The notes beneath the pieces are model-generated. The model was not told the origin of the DNA. It did not search any database and saw only the letters and a program-made list of their open reading frames with translations. From Corynebacterium matruchotii (GTDB lineage Bacteria; Actinomycetota; Actinomycetes; Mycobacteriales; Mycobacteriaceae), in the NCBI RefSeq assembly GCF_011612265.2, contig NZ_CP050134.2, positions 372,001 to 436,000 on the forward strand: DNA of 64,000 nt, written 5' to 3'. Both the position numbers and the translations under genes were made by a program. Positions 50,485 through 59,213 of this stretch are shown here, piece by piece. Every line of letters begins with the position of its first letter. The first letter of the stretch is position 1.

Positions 50485-51336
50485 ATGAGCATAACCAATA
50501 GTCCTATTCGTATCAGCCGGTCGTTCAAAACGGGGGGAACCCTGCTCACGGATAATAACTCCTGGAACCGGGACGGCGACCACGCCGCTAGAGTGTTTTC
50601 CGCCAACGGGGGCATGTGGTACGCCGAAGGCGGCAACGATGACATTCATGTCACCCACATAACCGGCGGGGACGAAGCCCTCCACGTCAACTGCGCGGTG
50701 CTCAACCCGAAACTGGTCGAAGGCGCGCAGCGCGACCTGGGCATAGACTTCAGTAAACGGGTCGCCAACAAGGAGGACTACCGGCTGATCAGAATAGCCA
50801 CCCCCACCCTGTGGGATTCCCTGGCGGTGACGATCCTGCGCCACGCGGTGCAGGCGGGAAAGGCACAGCACTCCATTAAAAAACTCCGAGAGCACATGGG
50901 CGAAAAAGTCACCCACGATGGCGGCACCTACTACCTCATGCCCACCCCGCAGCGCATGCTGGACGCGACCGACGCCCAACTCAACCGCCTGGGCCTGTTC
51001 TTCTTCAAATCCGCCCTGAAGGCCGCCGCCGCATGGTGCCTGAACACCGATATTGACCTGCAAACCGTCTCCCACGAGGAGCTTTTCCACGACCTCCTCA
51101 TGATTCCCCGCGTGGGGCCTTGGACCGCCGGCGTAGTCGTGTGCGACGTGACCAATGATTTCTCCTACTACCCGCTCGATGACCGCACGATTTTCTCTCG
51201 GGTGCGGGAACTCAGCGCCAACGACTGGCCCGCCGACCGGCACAGGTTCGCCGACGAATGGCGTCGACAAGCAGGCGATAACCTCAGCAGCTATACGACG
51301 ATGGTGCTCGCCAACTGGGGGGATCAAGCCGCATAA
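50485..51336 (+). CDS. HhH-GPD family DNA glycosylase (AlkA-like)
   Basis: 283 residues. The C-terminal half has the helix-hairpin-helix and Gly/Pro-Asp signature: LLMIPRVGPWTAGVVVCDVT followed by YYPLDDRTIF, in which the Asp of the PLDD is the probable catalytic base. The N-terminal part resembles the beta-rich AlkA cap (LWDSLAVTILRHAVQAGKAQ in the linker). Such enzymes excise alkylated or oxidised bases. AAAGGAG precedes the ATG. Its stop region overlaps the convergent SUKH gene by 13 bases. Confidence 0.82.
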   Translation: MSITNSPIRISRSFKTGGTLLTDNNSWNRDGDHAARVFSANGGMWYAEGGNDDIHVTHITGGDEALHVNCAVLNPKLVEGAQRDLGIDFSKRVANKEDYRLIRIATPTLWDSLAVTILRHAVQAGKAQHSIKKLREHMGEKVTHDGGTYYLMPTPQRMLDATDAQLNRLGLFFFKSALKAAAAWCLNTDIDLQTVSHEELFHDLLMIPRVGPWTAGVVVCDVTNDFSYYPLDDRTIFSRVRELSANDWPADRHRFADEWRRQAGDNLSSYTTMVLANWGDQAA

Positions 51337-52115
51337 CTCACCCGAAACACCGTGGCATCCCGCACCGGATACCATTCATTTCGGCGCGGGTCGAGGAACA
51401 CGGCATTCGGCGGAATGTCCGTGGGCTGCCGAAGCTTGTCGACGTCTTCCGCCGCGAGACCAGTCAACGTGCCGTCTGCGATCATGCGCTTCATCGCCCA
51501 AAACCCATACCAGTCGTTCATGATCGAATACGTTTGGGCATCGTCTCGCCCGTCAATGGTCAACAGATAACGGTGCTGTTCAAAATACCGCCAATCATTG
51601 AACGTGAGCAGCTCCTTGGTGAAGGGATGCCAATAGGGCCGTACATCAGCATTATCCATGGTGATTTCATGCCGCCATATTTGGCCCCTGGCAGGTCCAC
51701 GCAAAATAATGGCGGTGTAAATATTGCAACCATCGTCAGAGAGAAACGCCATTCCCCGCAATGCCGGCTCATCGAAATTCTTTTGCAGATAGTCGATCTG
51801 TTCCTCGGTGATCGCATCATATTCCGCAGCCGTGGTGGCATTATCCAGCCGTGTATAGAACGATTCGGGCACGTCCGCGATCAGCGGGTTCTCTGGGGTG
51901 AATGGAAAATCCTGGGTCCAATCGGGATCTTCACGAGTGTACGCGCCGGGGTCGAGGAAAAATTCGCAGATCATGCTGTCGAGCAGCAGGTAATCACCCG
52001 TGAATTTGTTCTCGTTGGTGTCATCCAGGAGAAACGCGCGATAGTCGGCGGGGAGTGGTTGGCCCAGTTGTGCTTCGGCTTCTGCAACCCGAGCGGTGAG
52101 TTCTGATTGGTTCAT
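51324..52115 (-). CDS. SMI1/KNR4 (SUKH) family protein 1
   Basis: 263 residues. N-terminal LTARVAEAEAQLGQPLPADYRAFLLDDTNEN matches the SUKH start (IxxxExxLGxxLPxxYRxFL), and GMAFLSDDGCNIYTAIILRG / GQIWRHE match the central GxGxGDxxxLdl..GxV strand. SUKH proteins are common immunity proteins of polymorphic toxins. It has a close paralogue immediately upstream (52167-52952), in the same direction. No cognate toxin is visible in the immediate neighbourhood. Confidence 0.85.
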   Translation of the reverse strand: MNQSELTARVAEAEAQLGQPLPADYRAFLLDDTNENKFTGDYLLLDSMICEFFLDPGAYTREDPDWTQDFPFTPENPLIADVPESFYTRLDNATTAAEYDAITEEQIDYLQKNFDEPALRGMAFLSDDGCNIYTAIILRGPARGQIWRHEITMDNADVRPYWHPFTKELLTFNDWRYFEQHRYLLTIDGRDDAQTYSIMNDWYGFWAMKRMIADGTLTGLAAEDVDKLRQPTDIPPNAVFLDPRRNEWYPVRDATVFRVSYAA

Positions 52116-52166
52116 GTGTCCTCACGAAAATTTGATGTGTGCGGGAAGGATATTGAGACGTCACTA

Positions 52167-52952
52167 CTACATGGTGCTTGCTGGGAATACAATGCCGTTT
52201 CGAACTGGGTGCCATTCATCCGAGAATTGGTCGAGGAACATGGCGCTTTCGGGAATATCATCAACACATGTGACTTTTTCGATTTCTTCCTTGGTCATGC
52301 CGGTTAATTTCTCCTCAATAAGCATGGCCATTATGGCACTTCGCCCTTCTTTGCTCTCCAGGGGATAAGTCCAGGAGTACTCCCACAAATTTCGTAGATT
52401 TTCGCGTGCTGCTGTGAGCCGATAACGATACTTATCAAAGAACTGCCATTCCGTAAACGATAATGGCTCATTAGTGAATGGGCGGAAGTGTGGTTCGATG
52501 GTGACAGAAAAGGCATCCACCTCGCACCACCACACCTGGCCTGCGGCCTCGCCCCGTAACACCAGGAATGAATACATACAGCACCCATTATCGGCGACGT
52601 AGACGATTCCGCGTTCCATGGGCTTGAGGAAGTTCTCTACCATGTAATCAAAGGATTCATCGTAGAGCGCATTATATTTATTACTGTCGTGTTCCACTTT
52701 CTCGGCATGAACTGCACGCTTGTAGAATTCCCTAAGAGGGGAGTCATCTACCGGATGTTCCAGGCTGAACGGAAAATCCTTCGTCCAATCAAGCTCGCAA
52801 TAGAGAAAGTCCTCTGGGGCAATGAAGAATCCCCACTCGCCGGCGTCTTCATTGGCGTCATCCAGGAGAAATGCCCGGTAATCGGCGGGAAGTGGTTGGC
52901 CCAATTGGGCTTCGACTTGTTCGACTTGGGCAAGAAGCATTGGCTGGCTCAT
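52167..52952 (-). CDS. SMI1/KNR4 (SUKH) family protein 2
   Basis: 261 residues. LLAQVEQVEAQLGQPLPADYRAFLLDDANED is nearly the same SUKH start as the neighbour, and MERGIVYVADNGCCMYSFLV / GQVWWCEVDAF matches its central strands. C-terminal halves also align (FLDQFSDEWHPVRNGIVF versus FLDPRRNEWYPVRDATVF). So the pair arose by tandem duplication followed by divergence. Probable immunity function inferred from the family. Confidence 0.85.
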   Translation of the reverse strand: MSQPMLLAQVEQVEAQLGQPLPADYRAFLLDDANEDAGEWGFFIAPEDFLYCELDWTKDFPFSLEHPVDDSPLREFYKRAVHAEKVEHDSNKYNALYDESFDYMVENFLKPMERGIVYVADNGCCMYSFLVLRGEAAGQVWWCEVDAFSVTIEPHFRPFTNEPLSFTEWQFFDKYRYRLTAARENLRNLWEYSWTYPLESKEGRSAIMAMLIEEKLTGMTKEEIEKVTCVDDIPESAMFLDQFSDEWHPVRNGIVFPASTM

Positions 52953-53120
52953 AGCGACCTCGCAAAAATACTATGCACGCAGAAAAGCCCACCACAGTGT
53001 GGTGTTTCACCCATTGGCACCCATGAAATCCGCACGTCTCATAGCCTTCCAGCGTACATATTTATAACCTTCACCATGAAGGTAACAAACGGGTCGGACA
53101 TCTATGGGCGGCGAGGAAAA

Positions 53121-53807
53121 TTAAGACAAAGACACACCAAGGTCAGTGAGCATGTTCTTGCCGCTGGGGGTTAATTTTACGGCACGACTATCCTTCACCC
53201 TGGTAATCCATTTATGGCGGAAGAACTGCTTGCAAATACGCACGCCGAGCGCCCCACCCATATGAAATTGGCGTTCAGTGCAGTCAAGACAAGGCTTGAG
53301 AGAAAGCCGTTCCGCATGTTCCACTCCCCATGTCCTATAAAACTCAGCCGCCTGCACCGTCAACTGCCAATGAGCGGTGATAAAATCATGGTCAATAAAG
53401 CATTCGCAGAGGCGCACCCCAAGCACGCCAGCAAGATGGCTATAGCACGTGCGAGCCTGGACCACCGCACTATTCGCCCGGCTCGCATGAAGGCTTTGCG
53501 GCGTTGGTAATGGCGTTGGCGAAAGCGCCCCCAACGCCTCGATGAATTCCGCAGTGCGACTATTAGCTAACTTGACGTAGCGATGCCTTCCCTGCCTAAC
53601 ATCGTGAACGATCCCAGCCTCCACAAGCTTGTCGACGTGCTCCGTTGCGGTTGACCGTGATAAATGCACATAGCGGCCTAGCTCACCAACCGTCCAAGCA
53701 TTACCATTCATGAGCGCAGCACACATAGCTGCACGAGATTGGTCAGCCAATACCTTGCTAATGATGGAAATATCAGGTGCTGATTCCGAAAAATACCGCT
53801 TAGTCAT
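53121..53807 (-). CDS. ArsR-type winged-helix transcriptional regulator
   Basis: 228 residues from ATG 53807 (MTKRYFSES), chosen because a weak GGGA-type site precedes it; an ATG at 53831 would put the operator in the transcript. The N-terminal wHTH has VLADQSRAAMCAALMNGNAW, ELGRYVHLSRSTATEHVDKL and GIVHDVRQGRHRYVKL (ArsR pattern). The C-terminal part has an internal repeat, HLAGVLGVRLCECFIDHDFI and HMGGALGVRICKQFFRHKWI, known in longer ArsR relatives. The divergent MFS gene and the palindrome between them fit a drug-efflux repressor. Ligand unknown. Confidence 0.85.
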   Translation of the reverse strand: MTKRYFSESAPDISIISKVLADQSRAAMCAALMNGNAWTVGELGRYVHLSRSTATEHVDKLVEAGIVHDVRQGRHRYVKLANSRTAEFIEALGALSPTPLPTPQSLHASRANSAVVQARTCYSHLAGVLGVRLCECFIDHDFITAHWQLTVQAAEFYRTWGVEHAERLSLKPCLDCTERQFHMGGALGVRICKQFFRHKWITRVKDSRAVKLTPSGKNMLTDLGVSLS

Positions 53808-53830
53808 CACATCCCAACCTACCGTGCTCA

Positions 53831-53852
53831 TTGTTCGGCCCACACCGAACAA
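53831..53852. promoter_or_regulatory. Operator-like inverted repeat between the ArsR and MFS genes
   Basis: TTGTTCGG-CCCACA-CCGAACAA, a perfect 8-bp inverted repeat with a six-base spacer, between the divergent regulator and transporter genes. The position is ideal for an ArsR operator controlling both genes. Binding is inferred. Confidence 0.7.
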
Positions 53853-53931
53853 AACCAGTCCTATAGTCAATCTTGTTCGTTCCAATTCTCCGAATGAAGG
53901 AAGGCTATATGTCGCTGCGAGTGGTGGAAAC

Positions 53932-55278
53932 ATGATGCGTCAGGAAACCAAACGCCTTGCCACCATAACGGTGCTGCTAGGGTTCTTCGTCATCATGCTT
54001 GACACCACCATTGTGAACGTGTCACTTGCACATATAGGCAAAGATCTTCATGGCACTACGGCATCATTACAATGGGTTGTTGACGCCTATACGCTCTCAT
54101 TTGCCGCATTATTATTGAGCGCCGGTACTGCGTGTGATCGCCTTGGTGCTCAACGAATATACCTGTTCGGACTAATCCTCTTTGCATTATTTTCTATTGC
54201 CTGTGCGCTATCACCATCAATGGAAATCCTCATCAGTGCCCGAGCACTCCAAGGGGTTGGCGCCGCAATGGTGGTACCTAGTTCCCTTGCTTTAATCTCT
54301 GAAATGTATTCCGACCATAAAGAACGCGCAAAAATAATTGGATTATGGGGAGCAGCCGGTGGCATAGCCGCAGCACTTGGCCCAATCATAGGCGGAGTAC
54401 TGGTTTCAACGACAGGGTGGCGAGCCGCATTTTGGGTCAATATCCCCATCATTGGCGTGCTTGCCATTCTCACGATATCTTTCATCCCCAGGCGGGTACC
54501 CCAAGCCAGCAACAGCTTTGATGTTTTAGGGCAGACAACATCAATTATCAGCCTGTCTCTACTGACATACCTCGTGATTACTTGGGGTGAACGTGGCTGG
54601 AATACTACACAACTGCCAGCATTATTGATGGTTCTGCTATGCATGGGGTTATTCCTCATCATTGAATGGAAAAATCCCACCCCGATGCTGCCATTAACGC
54701 TCTTCAAGACCCAAGCATTTAGCATCTCATCAATAGTTGGTTTTTGCCTTAACTTCAGCTTCTTTGGTCAACTTTTCGTGCTCTCGCTCTATTTCCAAAA
54801 ATATTTAGGATGGTCGCCATGGATAGCTGGTTTAGCAATGGTGCCACAAGCAACATCGGCCATCGTTGCATCACCATTAGGAGGCAGGTTCTCTGCCAAA
54901 TTTAACCCTTACTCCGCAATGTTTGTTGGCCTGAGCGTGGGGGCACTAGGCTTCTCAAGCCTGGTTGTTATCAACGAGAGCACCCCCTATGTTCTGGTTG
55001 CACTGCTAACATTTTGTGCCGGTTTCGGAATGGCATTCGCTATGCCGGCTGCAACCTCAGCGGCAATTAATGCCGTTCCGTACGAGTTTGCAGGCATAGC
55101 TGGTGGCATTATAAATGCTGCACGTCAAACAGGAAGCGTGTTTGGGGTCGCCATATTAGGCATCATGATCGCCGAAGGGAATTTTCTGGCAGGTTTCCAT
55201 CATGCGGTTCTCATGGCGGGAGGTGTGTTTGCATTAGCTGCAGTACTTGTGATGCTGGCCAGCAGGCATCCTTCGTGA
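53932..55278 (+). CDS. MFS multidrug efflux transporter (DHA2, EmrB/QacA-like)
   Basis: 448 residues, 14 hydrophobic segments. Motif C and A landmarks: LGFFVIMLDTTIVNVSLAHI, ASLQWVVDAYTLSFAALLLS, LQGVGAAMVVPSSLALISEM and GIAAALGPIIGGVLV, the classic drug/H+ antiporter 2 signature. The ATG at 53932 is chosen although the frame is open upstream to 53710, because the upstream part overlaps the divergent regulator. Expected to be repressed by the ArsR-like protein until a drug or toxic compound binds. Substrate unknown. Confidence 0.9.
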   Translation: MMRQETKRLATITVLLGFFVIMLDTTIVNVSLAHIGKDLHGTTASLQWVVDAYTLSFAALLLSAGTACDRLGAQRIYLFGLILFALFSIACALSPSMEILISARALQGVGAAMVVPSSLALISEMYSDHKERAKIIGLWGAAGGIAAALGPIIGGVLVSTTGWRAAFWVNIPIIGVLAILTISFIPRRVPQASNSFDVLGQTTSIISLSLLTYLVITWGERGWNTTQLPALLMVLLCMGLFLIIEWKNPTPMLPLTLFKTQAFSISSIVGFCLNFSFFGQLFVLSLYFQKYLGWSPWIAGLAMVPQATSAIVASPLGGRFSAKFNPYSAMFVGLSVGALGFSSLVVINESTPYVLVALLTFCAGFGMAFAMPAATSAAINAVPYEFAGIAGGIINAARQTGSVFGVAILGIMIAEGNFLAGFHHAVLMAGGVFALAAVLVMLASRHPS

Positions 55279-55407
55279 ACATTGAAGCTTATTCAGCGTT
55301 CCCAAACATAACTAGTTGTAAGTAAGGAAGACCAAGCTAGATAGCATGTTCTTTCTGATTTTCTACCTTTTCGTGTAGATAAGTTTTCCCAGCGGCTGAA
55401 TAAGCTT
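55279..55407. other. Short intergenic gap between MFS and NTPase genes
   Basis: 129 bases between the convergent MFS and NTPase genes. TTGAAGCTTATTCAGCG near 55281 and CGGCTGAATAAGCTTC near 55393 form an imperfect inverted repeat around the gap (GAAGCTTATTCAGC versus GCTGAATAAGCTTC), which could act as a long-range bidirectional signal or mark an insertion edge. Confidence 0.4.
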
Positions 55408-58380
55408 CTAAGTCGTGTGTAGCCGAATATACTGATGGATTACATTTTTCTCGAAGATGAACAAGATTCGTTCTAACTCATGTTTGGTGATTTCCTGTGA
55501 TGGGATCCAACTTTCTTTTTCTGGATCATAAAACTCAGCTTTTTTACAAATATCACTTAATCTTCCAATTGTATCGATATTTTCTTCCGATATATTTCGG
55601 AGCATATTAACCGCTAACATAACTTTCATTATTCTCTTATAGTGAGGAATGATGAGAGGATCTAATCCCAGAGATTCATCTACTTTAGATGCTATAGTTT
55701 CATTGGAGCAACTCTTCATTTTAGCATTAACAGATTTTATGTATGAAATAATACCTTGCATATTCTTTTCAACGTACTGCTTTATATTGATAGTTGTTGG
55801 TAAGTGTGAAGCGTCCAATGCTGAATCTATCAATGAGTATTTTTGTTTCTCTGTCAAATTATCTTCAAAACATTCTAGAAAAATATTTGGATATACTGAT
55901 ATTATTTTTTCCAGTAAGTGCTTGATATTATCATAGCTATTTATTTTGCCGGAAAGGTAGTTATTTTCCCTTTCTCCATCATTAAGTAAGCGTTTTAGGA
56001 CTGCGTTGATGAATTCTATTCGGATTGTTTTGTCGCTTTGTGGTTTGAATTCAAAAAAGTGTTTTGCGTCATTTAATATAGAGGAGAGTAGTTTTTCATC
56101 ATTAGAGAGATATAGCATTAAGTCTACGTTTAAAGCCCCTTTTAGATTGCCGTGTCTGTTTTCAATACGGTTTAACTGATAAGTAATCTCTTTCGCTTCT
56201 TGTTCGGTAAGGCGAAGATCGATATCAGGTTGCCTTGTTGCTAGATTTTTTATAATAAAATTAAATACCTTAATGTTGGTAAATTCCTTAGTGAATATGG
56301 ATGAATATGCATAAAAGTTCCTATCCATATAACCAGAATACATTAATTCAAAAGTGATTTGATCGAGGAAGAATAGTTTATCAATAAAACTTTTGAAGCT
56401 ATCTACCTTCTCTTGCATATTTTCTGGTAGTGTAGATCCTCCGTAGTCATGCCTATGGTGAAGAAAGCTGGAAATGCTCTCAATATAGTTTATTGATTTG
56501 ATGCTGGTTATCATTGCTTGATAATTATTTCCTATTTTAACGGTTAATTCATTTGCAACTAATTTGGAAAAAATATTACTGCCAAAATCATCAATTATAT
56601 TATCGGAAATGATATGCTCATTGCGGTCAATTAATGAAATTGCGGTTCTATTGTGGGGTAGATTGGGATCAAGGGTCTCTTCCCATAATTCAACTTCTGT
56701 AAAGTCATCAAATCTTTTTCCCTTAATAGATAAACTGCAAAAAGATGAATCAACCTTGTATTCTTTGTCGATTTCTACCCTTAAGCTATCACTAAGTTTC
56801 TTGAATAGCTCCTGGCTCATTATTTTGAATTCCAGCTTCATTGTTAAGAATTTTATATTAATTTTGTCAATGTTGCTTGCCCCTATCTGTATCTTTTCGT
56901 AATCAGTAAGGTGAGTATTTTTATATACTATAAATGCGAAGAGGTAATTGGCATGATCTTCTAAAAAATCTGCTGTCTCTTTATTATTACCCCAAGAAGT
57001 AAATATCTGTCTAGCAAATGTTTGAAATTCTGAAACAATATTTGCCAATAGACGATAATCGGAAATTTCAGAACCAACGATTTCTAATAGTTTTTGATTT
57101 ATTGCTATGGGAAATGCACTATTATCTATCAGCTGTTGTAGATACTTATAAGCATTGCGTGATGTGCTGAAGGGGACAATTGGCACAATAACATCAAAAA
57201 ACTTTGTCCGATTTTCAATTTCAAGTTGATGGAAATATATTACATTGTTGTCTTCGTTTTTCCCTTTAGTTCTATGCTCAAATATGCTATCTCGTGTGGT
57301 ATAGAGAAACTTAACAGGGGGATTCTTCTGTTCTGTAAAACGTTCTTGTCCAAGTGAAATGTTGATGAGCTCATTCAATTCATGTAGGGCATCAAAGATG
57401 TAGGGGTTGTCAAACCTATCCAGGTCCTCGAAGATGACAAGATTGGTCCCAGATACCTCAAAGTAATAGATGATCTCATTGAGATATTTGTCAAAGTAGT
57501 TGGAGTCATTCTTGTCTAACTCAAGTTTTGTTGGCCCAAGTTCTAGCCCTTTAATCGTGGGTTTATCAACCCATATCCAATCAATGTAGAACGTTAGTCC
57601 CCACGAGATAGCCTGAACCATAGCAGGTTGCCAATAGCCCCATAAACTTCCTCCCTGAGACCAATGCCAATGCCAGTCTGGTTTAGCTAAAAGCCAAAAT
57701 ATAAAAGTTAAAATTGCAGCTAATATGAAGCATACGGTTGCTTTCTGGGCTGTTGTGACATGCGTAATCCTACGATATTGAGAACCACGCATCTTCCGTG
57801 GATTGCTTCGATATAGGAGCTGTTTCACTATTTCCCGCTGGATCTTGTCTGTACTGTCATCCCTGGAATCAGAATCGTCTGCTATTTGAATCGTAGGGAG
57901 TGAAATAGTGATTGGTCGAATCTTTTTGAGCTCTTTCGAAGAGTGGATTCTCTCAATCAAACCTTGAATAACGCTACTCTTACCGGTCCCATAGCCACCG
58001 GTCAGGGCTATATTTCTGACTTTGGGATTGCGAACTGCTTGTTCTAACTTCTCCACATAGAGACCATGATGTTTTTCATCATAATGTGGGCTAAGCACTA
58101 TCAATTCCGATGGAGTATCAGAACTCTGTTCCTCCTGAGCCGGTGAATCCGCCACATCATCCGATTTTTTATCAATACTCTTGCCATCTTGGTCTGGCTG
58201 TTTGGAAGCCTCAGAATCAGATGCCTCCTGCTGGGAATCTGGATCGGTTGAAGCATCAGAACTCTGTTCCCCTTGAGCCGGTGGGTCCGCCGCTTTATTA
58301 ATACTCTGGCCACGCTGATCTGGCTGCTTAGAAGCCTCGGAATCGGATGTTTCCTGCTGGGAATCTGGATCGGTGCTCAT
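55408..58380 (-). CDS. YobI-like P-loop NTPase (KAP-related), AT-rich
   Basis: 990 residues. Two imperfect 42-46-residue N-terminal repeats rich in Ser, Asp, Gln and Glu (STDPDSQQETSDSEASKQPD) precede LSPHYDEKHHGLYVEKLEQA and Walker A GGYGTGKSSV (residues 128-137). Two membrane helices (VCFILAAILTFIFWLLA, AISWGLTFYIDWIW) sit inside the P-loop domain, then NLVIFEDLDRFDN (Walker B, 314-325). The rest is a long helical C-terminus. This resembles YobI-type and KAP-type NTPases, some of which are found in defence islands. The gene is far more AT-rich than its surroundings, a sign of horizontal transfer. Function unknown. Confidence 0.8.
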   Translation of the reverse strand: MSTDPDSQQETSDSEASKQPDQRGQSINKAADPPAQGEQSSDASTDPDSQQEASDSEASKQPDQDGKSIDKKSDDVADSPAQEEQSSDTPSELIVLSPHYDEKHHGLYVEKLEQAVRNPKVRNIALTGGYGTGKSSVIQGLIERIHSSKELKKIRPITISLPTIQIADDSDSRDDSTDKIQREIVKQLLYRSNPRKMRGSQYRRITHVTTAQKATVCFILAAILTFIFWLLAKPDWHWHWSQGGSLWGYWQPAMVQAISWGLTFYIDWIWVDKPTIKGLELGPTKLELDKNDSNYFDKYLNEIIYYFEVSGTNLVIFEDLDRFDNPYIFDALHELNELINISLGQERFTEQKNPPVKFLYTTRDSIFEHRTKGKNEDNNVIYFHQLEIENRTKFFDVIVPIVPFSTSRNAYKYLQQLIDNSAFPIAINQKLLEIVGSEISDYRLLANIVSEFQTFARQIFTSWGNNKETADFLEDHANYLFAFIVYKNTHLTDYEKIQIGASNIDKINIKFLTMKLEFKIMSQELFKKLSDSLRVEIDKEYKVDSSFCSLSIKGKRFDDFTEVELWEETLDPNLPHNRTAISLIDRNEHIISDNIIDDFGSNIFSKLVANELTVKIGNNYQAMITSIKSINYIESISSFLHHRHDYGGSTLPENMQEKVDSFKSFIDKLFFLDQITFELMYSGYMDRNFYAYSSIFTKEFTNIKVFNFIIKNLATRQPDIDLRLTEQEAKEITYQLNRIENRHGNLKGALNVDLMLYLSNDEKLLSSILNDAKHFFEFKPQSDKTIRIEFINAVLKRLLNDGERENNYLSGKINSYDNIKHLLEKIISVYPNIFLECFEDNLTEKQKYSLIDSALDASHLPTTINIKQYVEKNMQGIISYIKSVNAKMKSCSNETIASKVDESLGLDPLIIPHYKRIMKVMLAVNMLRNISEENIDTIGRLSDICKKAEFYDPEKESWIPSQEITKHELERILFIFEKNVIHQYIRLHTT
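58114..58377 (-). repeat. Tandem repeat in the 5' end of the NTPase gene
   Basis: Two in-frame copies of a 126-138 bp unit (58252-58377 and 58114-58251) encoding the Ser/Asp/Gln-rich N-terminal repeat. The unit is a multiple of three, so copy number could change without breaking the frame. Confidence 0.75.
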
Positions 58381-58471
58381 GTGCCTAACAAACAGTTCTC
58401 TATGTTCTTGTGGTTAACATCAATAATTCTAGACGCTCGCCATCACAACTTTGGTGGAAACCAATACCCTT

Positions 58472-59014
58472 TTATAACCACCTGTGTACCTGCTGGCAAT
58501 AGCGTCGATAGGCGTCGCCAAACTCCTCAGCCATGCGCAGCTCCTCGATCGGAATAATCAGCCCATTCATCACAACGAACCCCAACAACGGGCACCCCAG
58601 TGCCAACCAGGAACCACTCGCCAACGCGCAACCACATAACGCCACCACATAGGCCACATACAGCGGATTCCGCGACCACGAAAACGGGCCAGTCACCAGC
58701 AACCGCGATGGCGCATCAATCGGATTCGTCGATGTCCGCGCCTGCCGCAGCGCACTCATAGTTGCTGCAATTAGTACCAATGCCACACCAATCATGGCAA
58801 CACCAACCCACCGCAACACGGTCGGAAACACGACCGCGCCGGGCCACAGCCAAGCCGTCGCAAACGCCAACCCGCCCAGGCCAAACAAGCATGCATCGGG
58901 AACATGATTGAAAAACGTTGGCAGCCAGGACAACTCCCTCTGCATACACACCATCGCTACCACGCCCTCCGGTAGTCGGAACGCGGGCTTCCCGGCGCTA
59001 TCGTTAGCACGCAA
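58472..59014 (-). CDS. Isoprenylcysteine carboxyl methyltransferase-like (ICMT/PEMT) membrane protein
   Basis: 180 residues with four to five hydrophobic helices. The C-terminal ICMT/PEMT signature is present: LVTGPFSWSRNPLYVAYVVA and IIPIEELRMAEEFGDAYRRY (EE..L...FG..Y..Y). Such enzymes methylate isoprenoid- or lipid-linked groups with SAM. The start is uncertain; ATG at 58954 (MVCMQREL) would drop 20 residues that do not look like the family. Lies between the NTPase gene and a methyltransferase/PhzF pair. Confidence 0.75.
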   Translation of the reverse strand: MRANDSAGKPAFRLPEGVVAMVCMQRELSWLPTFFNHVPDACLFGLGGLAFATAWLWPGAVVFPTVLRWVGVAMIGVALVLIAATMSALRQARTSTNPIDAPSRLLVTGPFSWSRNPLYVAYVVALCGCALASGSWLALGCPLLGFVVMNGLIIPIEELRMAEEFGDAYRRYCQQVHRWL

Positions 59015-59213
59015 TTGGCCTGCGGTTCCCGTGTGGTCCGGGCTCGTTGCTGCGGGGTTGGGTCCATAGTCCCATTATGCCTCCCAACTTGTGGCGAAAT
59101 TATTGCATGCAAACTACCGGTGGGGGAGCAGTGATGAACGCCGCCGGGAGCCATGGAATTCCTCGGTATCCGTGGCCTGAGCCGTCCTTGCAATGAGGTC
59201 ATTCGGGAACCCG

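Noticed and set aside
48490..58471. Integrated element bounded by a tRNA-Lys 3'-end repeat
   Set aside because: I looked for a second copy of the tRNA 3' end (GGTTCGAACCCCACAGGGCC) near the end of the AT-rich stretch and did not find one, and no integrase gene is present. Only accessory content is claimed.
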